From CAMCXT01 sp046302715 (GTDB taxonomy: Bacteria > Bacteroidota > Bacteroidia > M30B66), in the NCBI GenBank assembly GCA_046302715.1, contig JBKCHQ010000043.1, positions 1-5,391 of the forward strand: DNA of 5,391 nucleotides, read 5' to 3'. The notes beneath the pieces were generated by a model, which saw only the letters and a list, made by a program, of their open reading frames with translations, searched no databases and was not told where the DNA came from. Positions 1 to 5,391 of this stretch are shown piece after piece. The translations under genes and the position numbers were made by a program. Within the stretch, counting starts at the first letter, position 1, and the number at the start of each line of letters is the position of its first letter.

Positions 1-454
1 GGGCACGTACGGCAAGCGCCACTGCGGTGTAGGTTTTGCCCGTGCCGGCAGGGCCTATGGCAAATACCATATCGTTGCGTTGGGCGCTTTCAACAATGCG
101 TTTTTGATTGGGTGTTCGGGCCTTAATTACCAAGCCCGAATTTCCGTAAACTATAATGTCCGATCCACCCGAATCTTCGGGACTTAGTTCCGGCAAATCG
201 GTATCGGGATTCATCATTTTGCGAATAAACTGTTCGTTCATGCCTCCATAACGCTGGTGATGGGCGATGAGTCGGTTTATTTTAGATTCGAAGCGCGAAA
301 TTTCATCGGCATTGCCCGTAACTTTAAGCTCGAGGCCTCGTGCCACCAGTTTAAGCCCGGGAAAAAAACTACGGAACAGATCCAGATTGCTATCGTTAAC
401 TCCGTAAAGCTGCACCGGATCAACGCCGGCTAGTAAAATAATTCGTTCGGTCAA
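1..454 (-). CDS. PhoH-family ATPase, N-terminal 151 residues (3' end cut by window edge)
   Basis: This is a partial gene reading leftwards off the window; about 151 residues are visible, roughly the first half of a typical PhoH protein. Residues 1-90 (starting LTERIILLAGVDPVQLYGVN) resemble the small N-terminal domain of PhoH-like proteins. The stretch KARTPNQKRIVESAQ (111-125) leads into the Walker A P-loop GPAGTGKT (134-141), with the usual TYTAVALAV after it. Walker B and the rest lie outside. PhoH proteins are cytoplasmic P-loop NTPases linked to RNA metabolism and stress; their exact role is unsettled. No ATG or GTG lies in frame between the upstream stop at 494-496 and the conserved region, so a TTG at 452-454 is the best start and gives the family-like N-terminus (M)TERII. 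It is divergent from the DUF62 gene, with a 90-base spacer. The family call is firm; the cellular role is not shown by the sequence. Confidence 0.93.
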   Translation of the reverse strand, partial: MTERIILLAGVDPVQLYGVNDSNLDLFRSFFPGLKLVARGLELKVTGNADEISRFESKINRLIAHHQRYGGMNEQFIRKMMNPDTDLPELSPEDSGGSDIIVYGNSGLVIKARTPNQKRIVESAQRNDMVFAIGPAGTGKTYTAVALAVRA

Positions 455-481
455 AAGACAATAAAAAAAAGATGATGAATG

Positions 482-513
482 GTTGTATTTCTTCTACAAA
501 TAAAGGAATTTTG
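482..513 (+). promoter_or_regulatory. Candidate Bacteroidota-type promoter for the DUF62-ABM pair
   Basis: GTTG (482-485), a 20-base spacer and GAATTTTG (506-513) fit TTTG-N19-21-TAnnTTTG with one mismatch in each box. Transcription would begin around 519, leaving a leader of about 25 bases before the ATG at 545, which has no Shine-Dalgarno sequence, as is usual in this phylum. The two boxes interleave with those proposed for the opposite direction, so only one polymerase at a time could occupy the site. Confidence 0.4.
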
Positions 514-528
514 ACGCCACTGGGCAAC
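497..528 (-). promoter_or_regulatory. Candidate Bacteroidota-type promoter for the PhoH gene
   Basis: Read on the minus strand, GTTG (528-525), a 20-base spacer and TTTATTTG (504-497) fit the Bacteroidota primary-sigma pattern TTTG-N19-21-TAnnTTTG with one mismatch in each box. A transcript would start near 490, giving a leader of about 35 bases before the TTG start at 454. It is the best match I see in this spacer for that direction, but the boxes are short and the region is A/T-rich, so chance is possible. Confidence 0.35.
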
Positions 529-544
529 GTTTCCCCAACCTTTT

Positions 545-1333
545 ATGGCAATAATAACCCTAACCACTGATTTGGGCATTTCTGATTTCTATCTGGCTGC
601 GGCTAAGGGTGATTTATATACACGTGTTCCCGACGTTAATTTGGTGGATGTTGCGCACGAATTTCTAAAATTCGATATTCTTCGTCCATCAATAATTCTG
701 GCGCATGTATGGCGGCGATTTCCCAAAGGTACCATCCATATTGTAGCGGTCGATTCGCTCGAAAGTGAGCGTGTACCATGGATTGCCGCCGAATTTGAAG
801 GCCATTATTTTGTAGGTGCCGATAACGGGATGTTTTCGGTTATTGCAGGCGACCATCCCGATAAAGTGGTGCAGATTAATCGCCCTAAAAACTTGGAGGC
901 CATGCCATCGTTTCCATTGTTAGACGCCTTTACTCATGCTGCAGCGCATTTGGCAAAGGGGGGCGATATCAACGATTTGGGAAGAGCCCGCAGCGATTGG
1001 CAGCGTATGTTGGTGCAACGGCCGCCCATTTCGGAGGGCTTAATTCGTCCCAATATTATTTATATCGATACTTTCGGTAATCTTATTACCAATTTAACAC
1101 GCGAGGTGTTTGACGAAGTGGGCCAGGGTGCTCCTTTCGAAATTCAAATGCCTCGAAGCCGTTTTGCGGTTAGAACCATCTCGCAATCGTATGCAGACGT
1201 TCCTGAATCGTCGCCGCTGGCGTTATTTGGCCATACCGGTTTTCTAGAAATTGCTATTTCACGAGGCTCTGCTGCCCGCCTCATGGGCTTAAGGGTAAGC
1301 GACACTATACGTATCGAATTTTATGCTGATTAG
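545..1333 (+). CDS. DUF62 / SAM hydrolase-like protein (SAM-dependent chlorinase/fluorinase superfamily)
   Basis: The 262-residue protein has the usual length and both halves of the family. The N-terminal domain starts ITLTTDLGISDFYLAAAKG (4-22), with the family Asp at residue 9, then FPKGTIHIVAVDS (59-71) and FVGADNGMFSVI (89-100). The C-terminal barrel has YIDTFGNLITNL (173-184) and FGHTGFLEIAISRGSAARLMGL (228-249). Characterised DUF62 enzymes split S-adenosylmethionine into adenosine and methionine with water activated by an Asp-Arg-His triad; the halogenases are relatives. Here Asp70 and Arg76 fit the first two positions, but the loop between them is one residue shorter than the usual VDPGVGxxR. 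The usual FHGRD motif is FPLLD (123-127), with Pro124 where the His is expected. It may therefore have altered activity or substrate. It is probably cytoplasmic: no signal peptide or membrane segment is seen. It overlaps the next gene by 11 bases. The superfamily is secure; the reaction is not. Confidence 0.88.
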   Translation: MAIITLTTDLGISDFYLAAAKGDLYTRVPDVNLVDVAHEFLKFDILRPSIILAHVWRRFPKGTIHIVAVDSLESERVPWIAAEFEGHYFVGADNGMFSVIAGDHPDKVVQINRPKNLEAMPSFPLLDAFTHAAAHLAKGGDINDLGRARSDWQRMLVQRPPISEGLIRPNIIYIDTFGNLITNLTREVFDEVGQGAPFEIQMPRSRFAVRTISQSYADVPESSPLALFGHTGFLEIAISRGSAARLMGLRVSDTIRIEFYAD

Positions 1334-1607
1334 AACCGTTGAGATGCATTTTGCCTTCGAAAATCTACCTTTATTTTTTAAATTGTTCGAAGGCAGTCGA
1401 GATAAAATACAGAACTTTCCGGGGTGCATTTCACTCGAGCTATTGCAAGCATCCGAAGATCCTGGTATGCTCACAACGCTAAGCCGATGGACAAACAACG
1501 AGGCTCTACAGGCCTATCGGAATTCAGAATTATTCAAACAAACCTGGGCGGCAACAAAAGTACTGTTTGATGCACCTCCCAAGGCAACCAGCCATTTTTT
1601 AAAGTAA
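1323..1607 (+). CDS. Small ABM-domain protein (antibiotic biosynthesis monooxygenase-like fold)
   Basis: This 94-residue protein is a single alpha/beta ABM domain of normal length. Visible signatures are the first strand MLIRTVEMHF (1-10), a helix, FPGC followed by ISLELLQ (32-42), TTLSRWTNNEALQAYRNSELF (51-71) and FKQTWAATKVLF (71-82). These fit the dimeric ferredoxin-like family containing ActVA-Orf6-like monooxygenases, heme-degrading IsdG-type proteins and many uncharacterised members. Despite the name, most chromosomal members have no known substrate and nothing here shows antibiotic synthesis. The ATG at 1323 is preferred over the internal Met8 because the first beta-strand needs residues 1-7 and because it gives an 11-base overlap with the DUF62 gene, suggesting translational coupling and joint expression. 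A functional link between the two is inference only. A perfect 10-base inverted repeat lies inside the first third of the gene. Confidence 0.82.
   Translation: MLIRTVEMHFAFENLPLFFKLFEGSRDKIQNFPGCISLELLQASEDPGMLTTLSRWTNNEALQAYRNSELFKQTWAATKVLFDAPPKATSHFLK
1352..1395. repeat. Perfect 10-base inverted repeat inside the ABM gene
   Basis: TGCCTTCGAA (1352-1361) and TTCGAAGGCA (1386-1395) are exact reverse complements separated by 24 A/T-rich bases, beginning 30 bases into the ABM coding region. In RNA this could form a 10-pair stem. Both arms encode Phe-Glu (AFE and FEG), and TTCGAA is itself self-complementary, so part of the match follows from codon choice. A role in moderating translation of the coupled gene is possible but unproven. 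Confidence 0.5.
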
Positions 1608-1610
1608 TTC

Positions 1611-1634
1611 CCAAATCTTTTTTGATTCGGTTTT
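1611..1634 (+). terminator. Weak possible terminator after the ABM gene
   Basis: CCAAATC (1611-1617) and GATTCGG (1624-1630) can pair with one mismatch around a six-T loop, followed by TTTT at 1631-1634. It begins four bases after the ABM stop, which is the right place for a terminator, but the stem is short and only partly G/C. The following T run also belongs to the promoter candidate of the next gene, so the end of one unit and the start of the next may abut. Confidence 0.22.
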
Positions 1635-1662
1635 GAAAGCCTAATCATTCGAAGCATCTTTG
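1632..1662 (+). promoter_or_regulatory. Candidate Bacteroidota-type promoter for the reductase gene
   Basis: TTTG (1632-1635), exactly 19 bases, then CATCTTTG (1655-1662) match the Bacteroidota pattern TTTG-N19-TAnnTTTG with a single mismatch (C for the first T). This is the best promoter candidate in the window. Transcription would begin near 1668, a leader of about 15 bases before the ATG at 1684. It therefore argues against the upstream in-frame TTG at 1660 being the translation start, because that TTG would sit inside the -7 box. Confidence 0.55.
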
Positions 1663-1683
1663 CACACCAAATCCATTTTACTT

Positions 1684-2880
1684 ATGAAAATAGGCATCAT
1701 AAGAGAAGGTAAAATTCCGCACGATAAGCGTGTCGCCTTTACTCCCGAGCAGTGCAAAGAGTTGAGCACTCGTTTTCCGGATACCGAAGTTATTGTGCAG
1801 CCCTCCGAACATCGCTGCATTTCTGATGATGATTATAAAGCAGCCGGCATTACGATTAGCGAAGACCTATCCGCATGCTCTATTCTATTTGGGATAAAAG
1901 AAGTTCCGGTGGATGCGCTGATTTCGGATAAGACTTATCTGTTTTTTTCGCATACGATTAAAAAACAACCCCATAACCGTAAGCTGTTAAGAGCTGTCTT
2001 GGAGCGCAACATTAAGCTGGTAGATTATGAAACGCTAACCTGGGAGAATGGAAGTCGTGTTTTGGGCTTTGGTCGTTTTGCAGGCATAGTGGGTGCACAC
2101 AACGGTTTGTTGACTTGGGGCCGCAAAATGGGACTATTTACCTTGAAGCCTGCCTATTTGTGCAGCAATTATAAGGAAATGATCAATCAGTATGCAGCAA
2201 TTACGTTGCCTCCCATTAAAATAGCTTTAACCGGCGATGGCCGCGTGGCGCATGGTTGTCTCGAATTGCTCGATAAATTGAACATTCGTGAGGTTACCCC
2301 ACGTGAATTCATTGAAGAGACTTATCCTTATCCTGTATATGTACATCTTGTACCCGAGGATTTTTATGCACAAAAAGACGGCGCTGTGTGGGATAAATCT
2401 GATTTTTACCGCAATCCTGAAAATTACGTTTCCACCTTTAAGAACTACACAAGGCACTGCGATTTAATGCTTAATGCTATTTTTTGGAACGAACGCATAC
2501 CGCGGTTTTTTAGCCTGGAAGATATGAAGGCGCGCGATTTTAACATTCGTGTGATTGCCGATATTAGCTGCGATATTAACGGGTCGATACCGGCCACATT
2601 GAAGGATACCACCATCGAAGATCCTGTTTTTGGGTACCATCCCTTATCGGAAACCATTGTAGAGCCGTATCAGAAGCATACCATTGATATTATGGCCGTG
2701 AGCAATTTGCCCTGCGAATTACCATATGATGCATCGCAAGCATTTGGCGAGCAATTGCTCAAACACGTGGTAGGTAATCTCATGCTGCGCGATACCGGCG
2801 ATATGATTGCACGAGCCACCATTGCCGAAAACGGAGCGCTATGTCACAAATACGCTTATTTGTCCGATTACGTAGCCTGA
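1684..2880 (+). CDS. Stand-alone lysine-ketoglutarate reductase / saccharopine dehydrogenase (lysine-forming)-like enzyme
   Basis: The 398-residue protein has an AlaDH/PNT-type N-terminal domain (IGIIREGKIPHDKRVAFTP, 3-21) and a Rossmann domain with TGDGRVAHG (183-191). It closely resembles the lysine-ketoglutarate reductase half of eukaryotic AASS: VIVQPSEHRCI (36-46), TYLFFSHTIKKQ (84-95), KLVDYETL (111-118), RVLGFGRFAGIVGA (125-138), DISCDINGSI (293-302) and AVSNLPCELP (338-347). Lys72 (GIKEVP) and His90 (FFSHT) align with the catalytic Lys/His pair of yeast Lys1. Such enzymes interconvert lysine plus 2-oxoglutarate with saccharopine using NAD(P)H. No second saccharopine dehydrogenase domain or gene is in the window, so lysine breakdown, synthesis or another amino-acid substrate all remain open; some databases would call it alanine dehydrogenase-like. 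The ATG at 1684 is chosen over an in-frame TTG at 1660, because the family N-terminus MKIGIIRE begins there and the TTG falls in the promoter. The 3' end overlaps the convergent kinase gene by 13 bases. Confidence 0.8.
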   Translation: MKIGIIREGKIPHDKRVAFTPEQCKELSTRFPDTEVIVQPSEHRCISDDDYKAAGITISEDLSACSILFGIKEVPVDALISDKTYLFFSHTIKKQPHNRKLLRAVLERNIKLVDYETLTWENGSRVLGFGRFAGIVGAHNGLLTWGRKMGLFTLKPAYLCSNYKEMINQYAAITLPPIKIALTGDGRVAHGCLELLDKLNIREVTPREFIEETYPYPVYVHLVPEDFYAQKDGAVWDKSDFYRNPENYVSTFKNYTRHCDLMLNAIFWNERIPRFFSLEDMKARDFNIRVIADISCDINGSIPATLKDTTIEDPVFGYHPLSETIVEPYQKHTIDIMAVSNLPCELPYDASQAFGEQLLKHVVGNLMLRDTGDMIARATIAENGALCHKYAYLSDYVA

Positions 2881-5391
2881 TCGCGTTTTTTGCGAATGCC
2901 GTCGCCATACATCACCAACAAATCGCGTAACTCTTGCGTGTTAATCGGTTTGCTGATATAATCGTTCATTCCTGCCTCAATACACATCTCCTTATCGCCT
3001 TTTAAGGCGTTGGCCGTAACAGCTATTATAACGGGTTGGTGCTCAGCGCCCAGTTCACTTCTAATGAGTCGAGTGGCTTCAATGCCGTCCACATCCGGCA
3101 TCATCACATCCATAAGTATGAGGTCGTAGCCGTTTTTCTGCATCATGTCGAAGGCCTGCTGTCCATTTTCGGCCAGATCTACTTTATAGCCAAATATCTC
3201 CAATACCCGTTCGGCTAATTTCTGATTGATAAGATTATCTTCGGCTAAGAGTATCTTCATGGGAAAATCGCTGGCAATGTTCTGATTGTCTAATGTAGTG
3301 CCAGATGTAGAGGTGCTTTCAGATTTATCGACGTTTTGATGTTCCAGGATACTTACCATTCTATTGAGCAAAACATCGTGTCGTATGGGCTTGTTGATAT
3401 GTCCCTTGAAAAAGCGATTAATTTCGGTTCGTGAAACTGAGCTTCCAATGGAGGAATAGAGCAAAAGCGGAATACCTGTATGCAGTTGGGCTGCGTGTTT
3501 ACCGAATTCCAATCCATCCATATCGGGCATGCGCATGTCAATAATTCCCATATCGAAACGAGTACCTTCCTTCAAGGCGGCTAATGCGAGCAGCGGATTT
3601 GGAAAACTGGTAACATGCATCCCGTAATTGTGAAACATTTGCTCCAGAATTTTGCGGTTGGTGTGGTTATCGTCTAATATTAAAATGCGTTTATCTCTGA
3701 GTTTTTCGAGGTTTCGGTATTGTTGAATTTCGATATGGGTGCGCTCCATTTCGAGAGTAAAGTAAAACCGTGTACCTTTTTGCTGAATGCTGCTGGCCTT
3801 TAGTGCGCCTCCCATCAATTCAACCAATCTGGTGCTAATGGCCAGCCCAAGCCCGGTGCCGCCGTATTTGCGGGTGGTGGTATTGTCAATTTGCGAAAAG
3901 GGTTTGAACAGGCGGTCGAGCTTTTCATCGGGAATACCAATTCCGGTATCGTTTACATTAAAGGTAAGCTGCACGCGGCGGTCGTTTTCCCATACCTTTT
4001 CCACTTCGATATGAACTTCGCCTTTTTCGGTGAATTTTATGGCGTTTCCAATAAGGTTCACAAACACCTGCCTTAAGCGGGTAACATCGCCGCAGAGGTG
4101 AAATACCTCATTATTTTGAACCGAATACAGGAGCTCCAGGTTTTTTTCATAGGCCCTGGAGGAGAATAGATTCATTACCTCTTCAATAAGCGCATTCAGG
4201 TCGAATGGAGTGGCTTCGAGCTCCATATGACCGGCTTCGATTTTCGAAAAATCGAGAATGTCGTTAATGATATTTAAAAGATGCTCGCCCGAAAATCTTA
4301 TCGTATCAACATAATCGCGTTGTTCGTTACTTAATGCAGTTTCAGACAAAAGACTGGTCATACCAATTACGCCGTTCATTGGGGTGCGAATTTCATGGCT
4401 CATGGTAGCCAGAAAGTCGGATTTGGCTCTGGTGGCATTTTCGGCAATTTCTTTCGAGTGAATGATCTCCTCTTCAAATTCCTTCATGCGGGTTATGTCG
4501 CGAATGGCGCCATCGTAAAGCACCGTGCCGTCTTTTTCAGTAGTGCGCATGCTCGAAAGCAAGCCCCAAAAAACACTGCCGTCTTTACGTCTAAATTTTA
4601 CTTCTTTATTGGTAAATGAACCACGTTCTTCAATTTCGGCCAGCAATTGCTGACGTTGTACCGTATCGCTAAAAAGTTCGGGTACAGCGCAACTCAGGGC
4701 TTCGCCTTCGCCCTCAAATTCAAACATTTCGATAAATGCTTTATTCACATAAATAAGACCTTGGTCGCGGCTGCTTCTAAATAAACCTTCTTTAATATTT
4801 CGGTTAATAGACGACAAAAGCTGCTGATTGCGTTTGATGGTTTCTTCGCTTTGCTTTCGTTCTGTAATGTCGATAGCGAAAACCGCAGCACCAGTTACCT
4901 TTTGAAGGGCATTTTTAATAGGATAAAACTTTATTTCAGCTATCGAAATATAGGAACCCAAATTGGTGCGATCGTAATATGTGCGTGGCTGCCCTTGCAT
5001 GCATTTGTCAATGCGATCGCACAATACCGCAGCGGTATCAGAATATTCTTCCGGAAAAAGATCAGTAATCTTTAAGCCCCGTTCAGGTTTAACCCCGTAA
5101 CGTGCGTAAAAACTATCCTCAAAATTTAAGTTAAAGTCCATCAATTCATACGCTGCGTTAATGAGTACGATTTCATCGTCGGTAGCATCGAGAATGGCAC
5201 GTAGGTTACTTTCGTTTATAGGCGGACGTTGTATGGGAATTGGTATGGGGACGTTTGTTGTATGCCTTAATTTGCCTACCTCTTCAAGTAAATCGTCATG
5301 ATTTGATTTTAAAGTGATGATTTCATTCAACATTTCGCGTTCTTTTTCAGAAAGCACGTTAACTTGATGAGTCCATTTTTCGAGCGGAATG
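2868..5391 (-). CDS. Hybrid sensor histidine kinase, PAS-PAS-HisKA-HATPase-REC-REC (5' end beyond window)
   Basis: This is a signalling protein that autophosphorylates on His and passes phosphate to its own Asp domains. Numbered from the GTG at 5355-5357, a short coiled coil (about 4-31) and Pro-rich linker (VPIPIPIQRPP) lead to PAS1 (about 50-166, ending AVFAIDITERKQ) and PAS2 (about 180-291, ending GAIRDITRMKE). A helical linker follows, then HisKA with SHEIRTPMNG (phospho-His321). The HATPase core has N box NLIGNAIKFT (Asn438), G1 DTGIGIP (470-476), F box FKPFSQ and G2 GGTGLGLAI (499-507). REC1 (about 556-670) has Asp562/563, phospho-Asp607, Ser635 and Lys656. A Ser/Thr-rich linker precedes REC2 (about 700-815), with Glu706/Asp707, Asp750, Thr781 and Lys803. 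Both receivers look functional; no HPt domain is seen. The frame stays open to the right edge (11 more codons before the GTG, none a clear start), so the true start and any membrane or sensor region lie outside. The signal and target are unknown. Confidence 0.93.
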   Translation of the reverse strand, partial: IPLEKWTHQVNVLSEKEREMLNEIITLKSNHDDLLEEVGKLRHTTNVPIPIPIQRPPINESNLRAILDATDDEIVLINAAYELMDFNLNFEDSFYARYGVKPERGLKITDLFPEEYSDTAAVLCDRIDKCMQGQPRTYYDRTNLGSYISIAEIKFYPIKNALQKVTGAAVFAIDITERKQSEETIKRNQQLLSSINRNIKEGLFRSSRDQGLIYVNKAFIEMFEFEGEGEALSCAVPELFSDTVQRQQLLAEIEERGSFTNKEVKFRRKDGSVFWGLLSSMRTTEKDGTVLYDGAIRDITRMKEFEEEIIHSKEIAENATRAKSDFLATMSHEIRTPMNGVIGMTSLLSETALSNEQRDYVDTIRFSGEHLLNIINDILDFSKIEAGHMELEATPFDLNALIEEVMNLFSSRAYEKNLELLYSVQNNEVFHLCGDVTRLRQVFVNLIGNAIKFTEKGEVHIEVEKVWENDRRVQLTFNVNDTGIGIPDEKLDRLFKPFSQIDNTTTRKYGGTGLGLAISTRLVELMGGALKASSIQQKGTRFYFTLEMERTHIEIQQYRNLEKLRDKRILILDDNHTNRKILEQMFHNYGMHVTSFPNPLLALAALKEGTRFDMGIIDMRMPDMDGLEFGKHAAQLHTGIPLLLYSSIGSSVSRTEINRFFKGHINKPIRHDVLLNRMVSILEHQNVDKSESTSTSGTTLDNQNIASDFPMKILLAEDNLINQKLAERVLEIFGYKVDLAENGQQAFDMMQKNGYDLILMDVMMPDVDGIEATRLIRSELGAEHQPVIIAVTANALKGDKEMCIEAGMNDYISKPINTQELRDLLVMYGDGIRKKRDQAT

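Noticed and set aside
958..963. Run of six G in the DUF62 gene as a possible phase-variable or frameshift site
   Set aside because: The frame is intact on both sides (LAKGGDIND) and six bases is short for slippage; the Lys-Gly-Gly codons explain it.
1289..1498. Minus-strand open frame of 69 codons across the DUF62-ABM junction
   Set aside because: It lies antisense to two well-supported genes and its translation shows no recognisable domain; it is a shadow of the coding frames.
1323..1607. ABM protein as part of an antibiotic biosynthesis cluster
   Set aside because: The name comes from the fold; no polyketide, peptide synthetase or tailoring genes are near, and most such small proteins are housekeeping or of unknown function.
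2227..2657. Minus-strand open frames inside the reductase gene
   Set aside because: They are antisense to a well-conserved enzyme, with low-complexity, unfamiliar translations and no start context.
2881..2895. TCGC / GCGA inverted repeat with a T-rich loop just after the reductase stop, as a terminator
   Set aside because: A stem of only four pairs with the T run in the loop instead of after the stem does not make an intrinsic terminator.
3036..5075. Several plus-strand and one minus-strand short open frames inside the kinase gene
   Set aside because: All fall within regions whose kinase-frame translation carries clear PAS, kinase or receiver motifs; none resembles a protein family.
1..5391. 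tRNA, rRNA, CRISPR array, insertion sequence or attachment site
   Set aside because: No cloverleaf-like segments, spaced direct repeats, transposase motifs or terminal inverted repeats were seen; nearly the whole window is taken up by ordinary coding sequence.

Overview
The window looks like ordinary chromosome from a member of the Bacteroidota, probably an environmental or anaerobic lineage; the order is a guess. Protein resemblances point this way: a PhoH with the N-terminal style typical of this phylum, a DUF62 protein with a divergent active site, a small ABM protein, and a soluble-looking hybrid histidine kinase. So do the upstream regions: start codons lack Shine-Dalgarno sequences, and several intergenic positions fit the Bacteroidota promoter pattern (TTTG, 19-21 bases, TAnnTTTG). 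There are no mobile elements, RNA genes, CRISPR arrays or long repeats.

Layout: a left-edge fragment of a PhoH-family ATPase gene on the minus strand (1-454) is divergent from a plus-strand pair: a DUF62 / SAM hydrolase-like protein (545-1333) and a small ABM-domain protein (1323-1607). The pair overlaps by 11 bases and is probably translationally coupled. The 90-base divergent spacer holds candidate promoters for both directions, arranged symmetrically around one point. After a 76-base gap with a good promoter candidate comes a 398-residue stand-alone lysine-ketoglutarate reductase / saccharopine dehydrogenase-like enzyme (1684-2880). Its tail overlaps by 13 bases the tail of a large minus-strand hybrid sensor histidine kinase (2868 to the right edge), which has two PAS domains, a kinase core and two receiver domains, and is still open at the window edge.

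The genes do not form an obvious single pathway. The DUF62-ABM pair is the only likely operon. The reductase appears to be its own transcription unit, and the kinase comes from a unit beginning outside the window. I found no convincing undescribed system. The points most worth checking are the non-canonical active site of the DUF62 protein, the symmetric divergent promoter arrangement, the stand-alone reductase with a conserved Lys/His pair, and the terminator-less convergent overlap.
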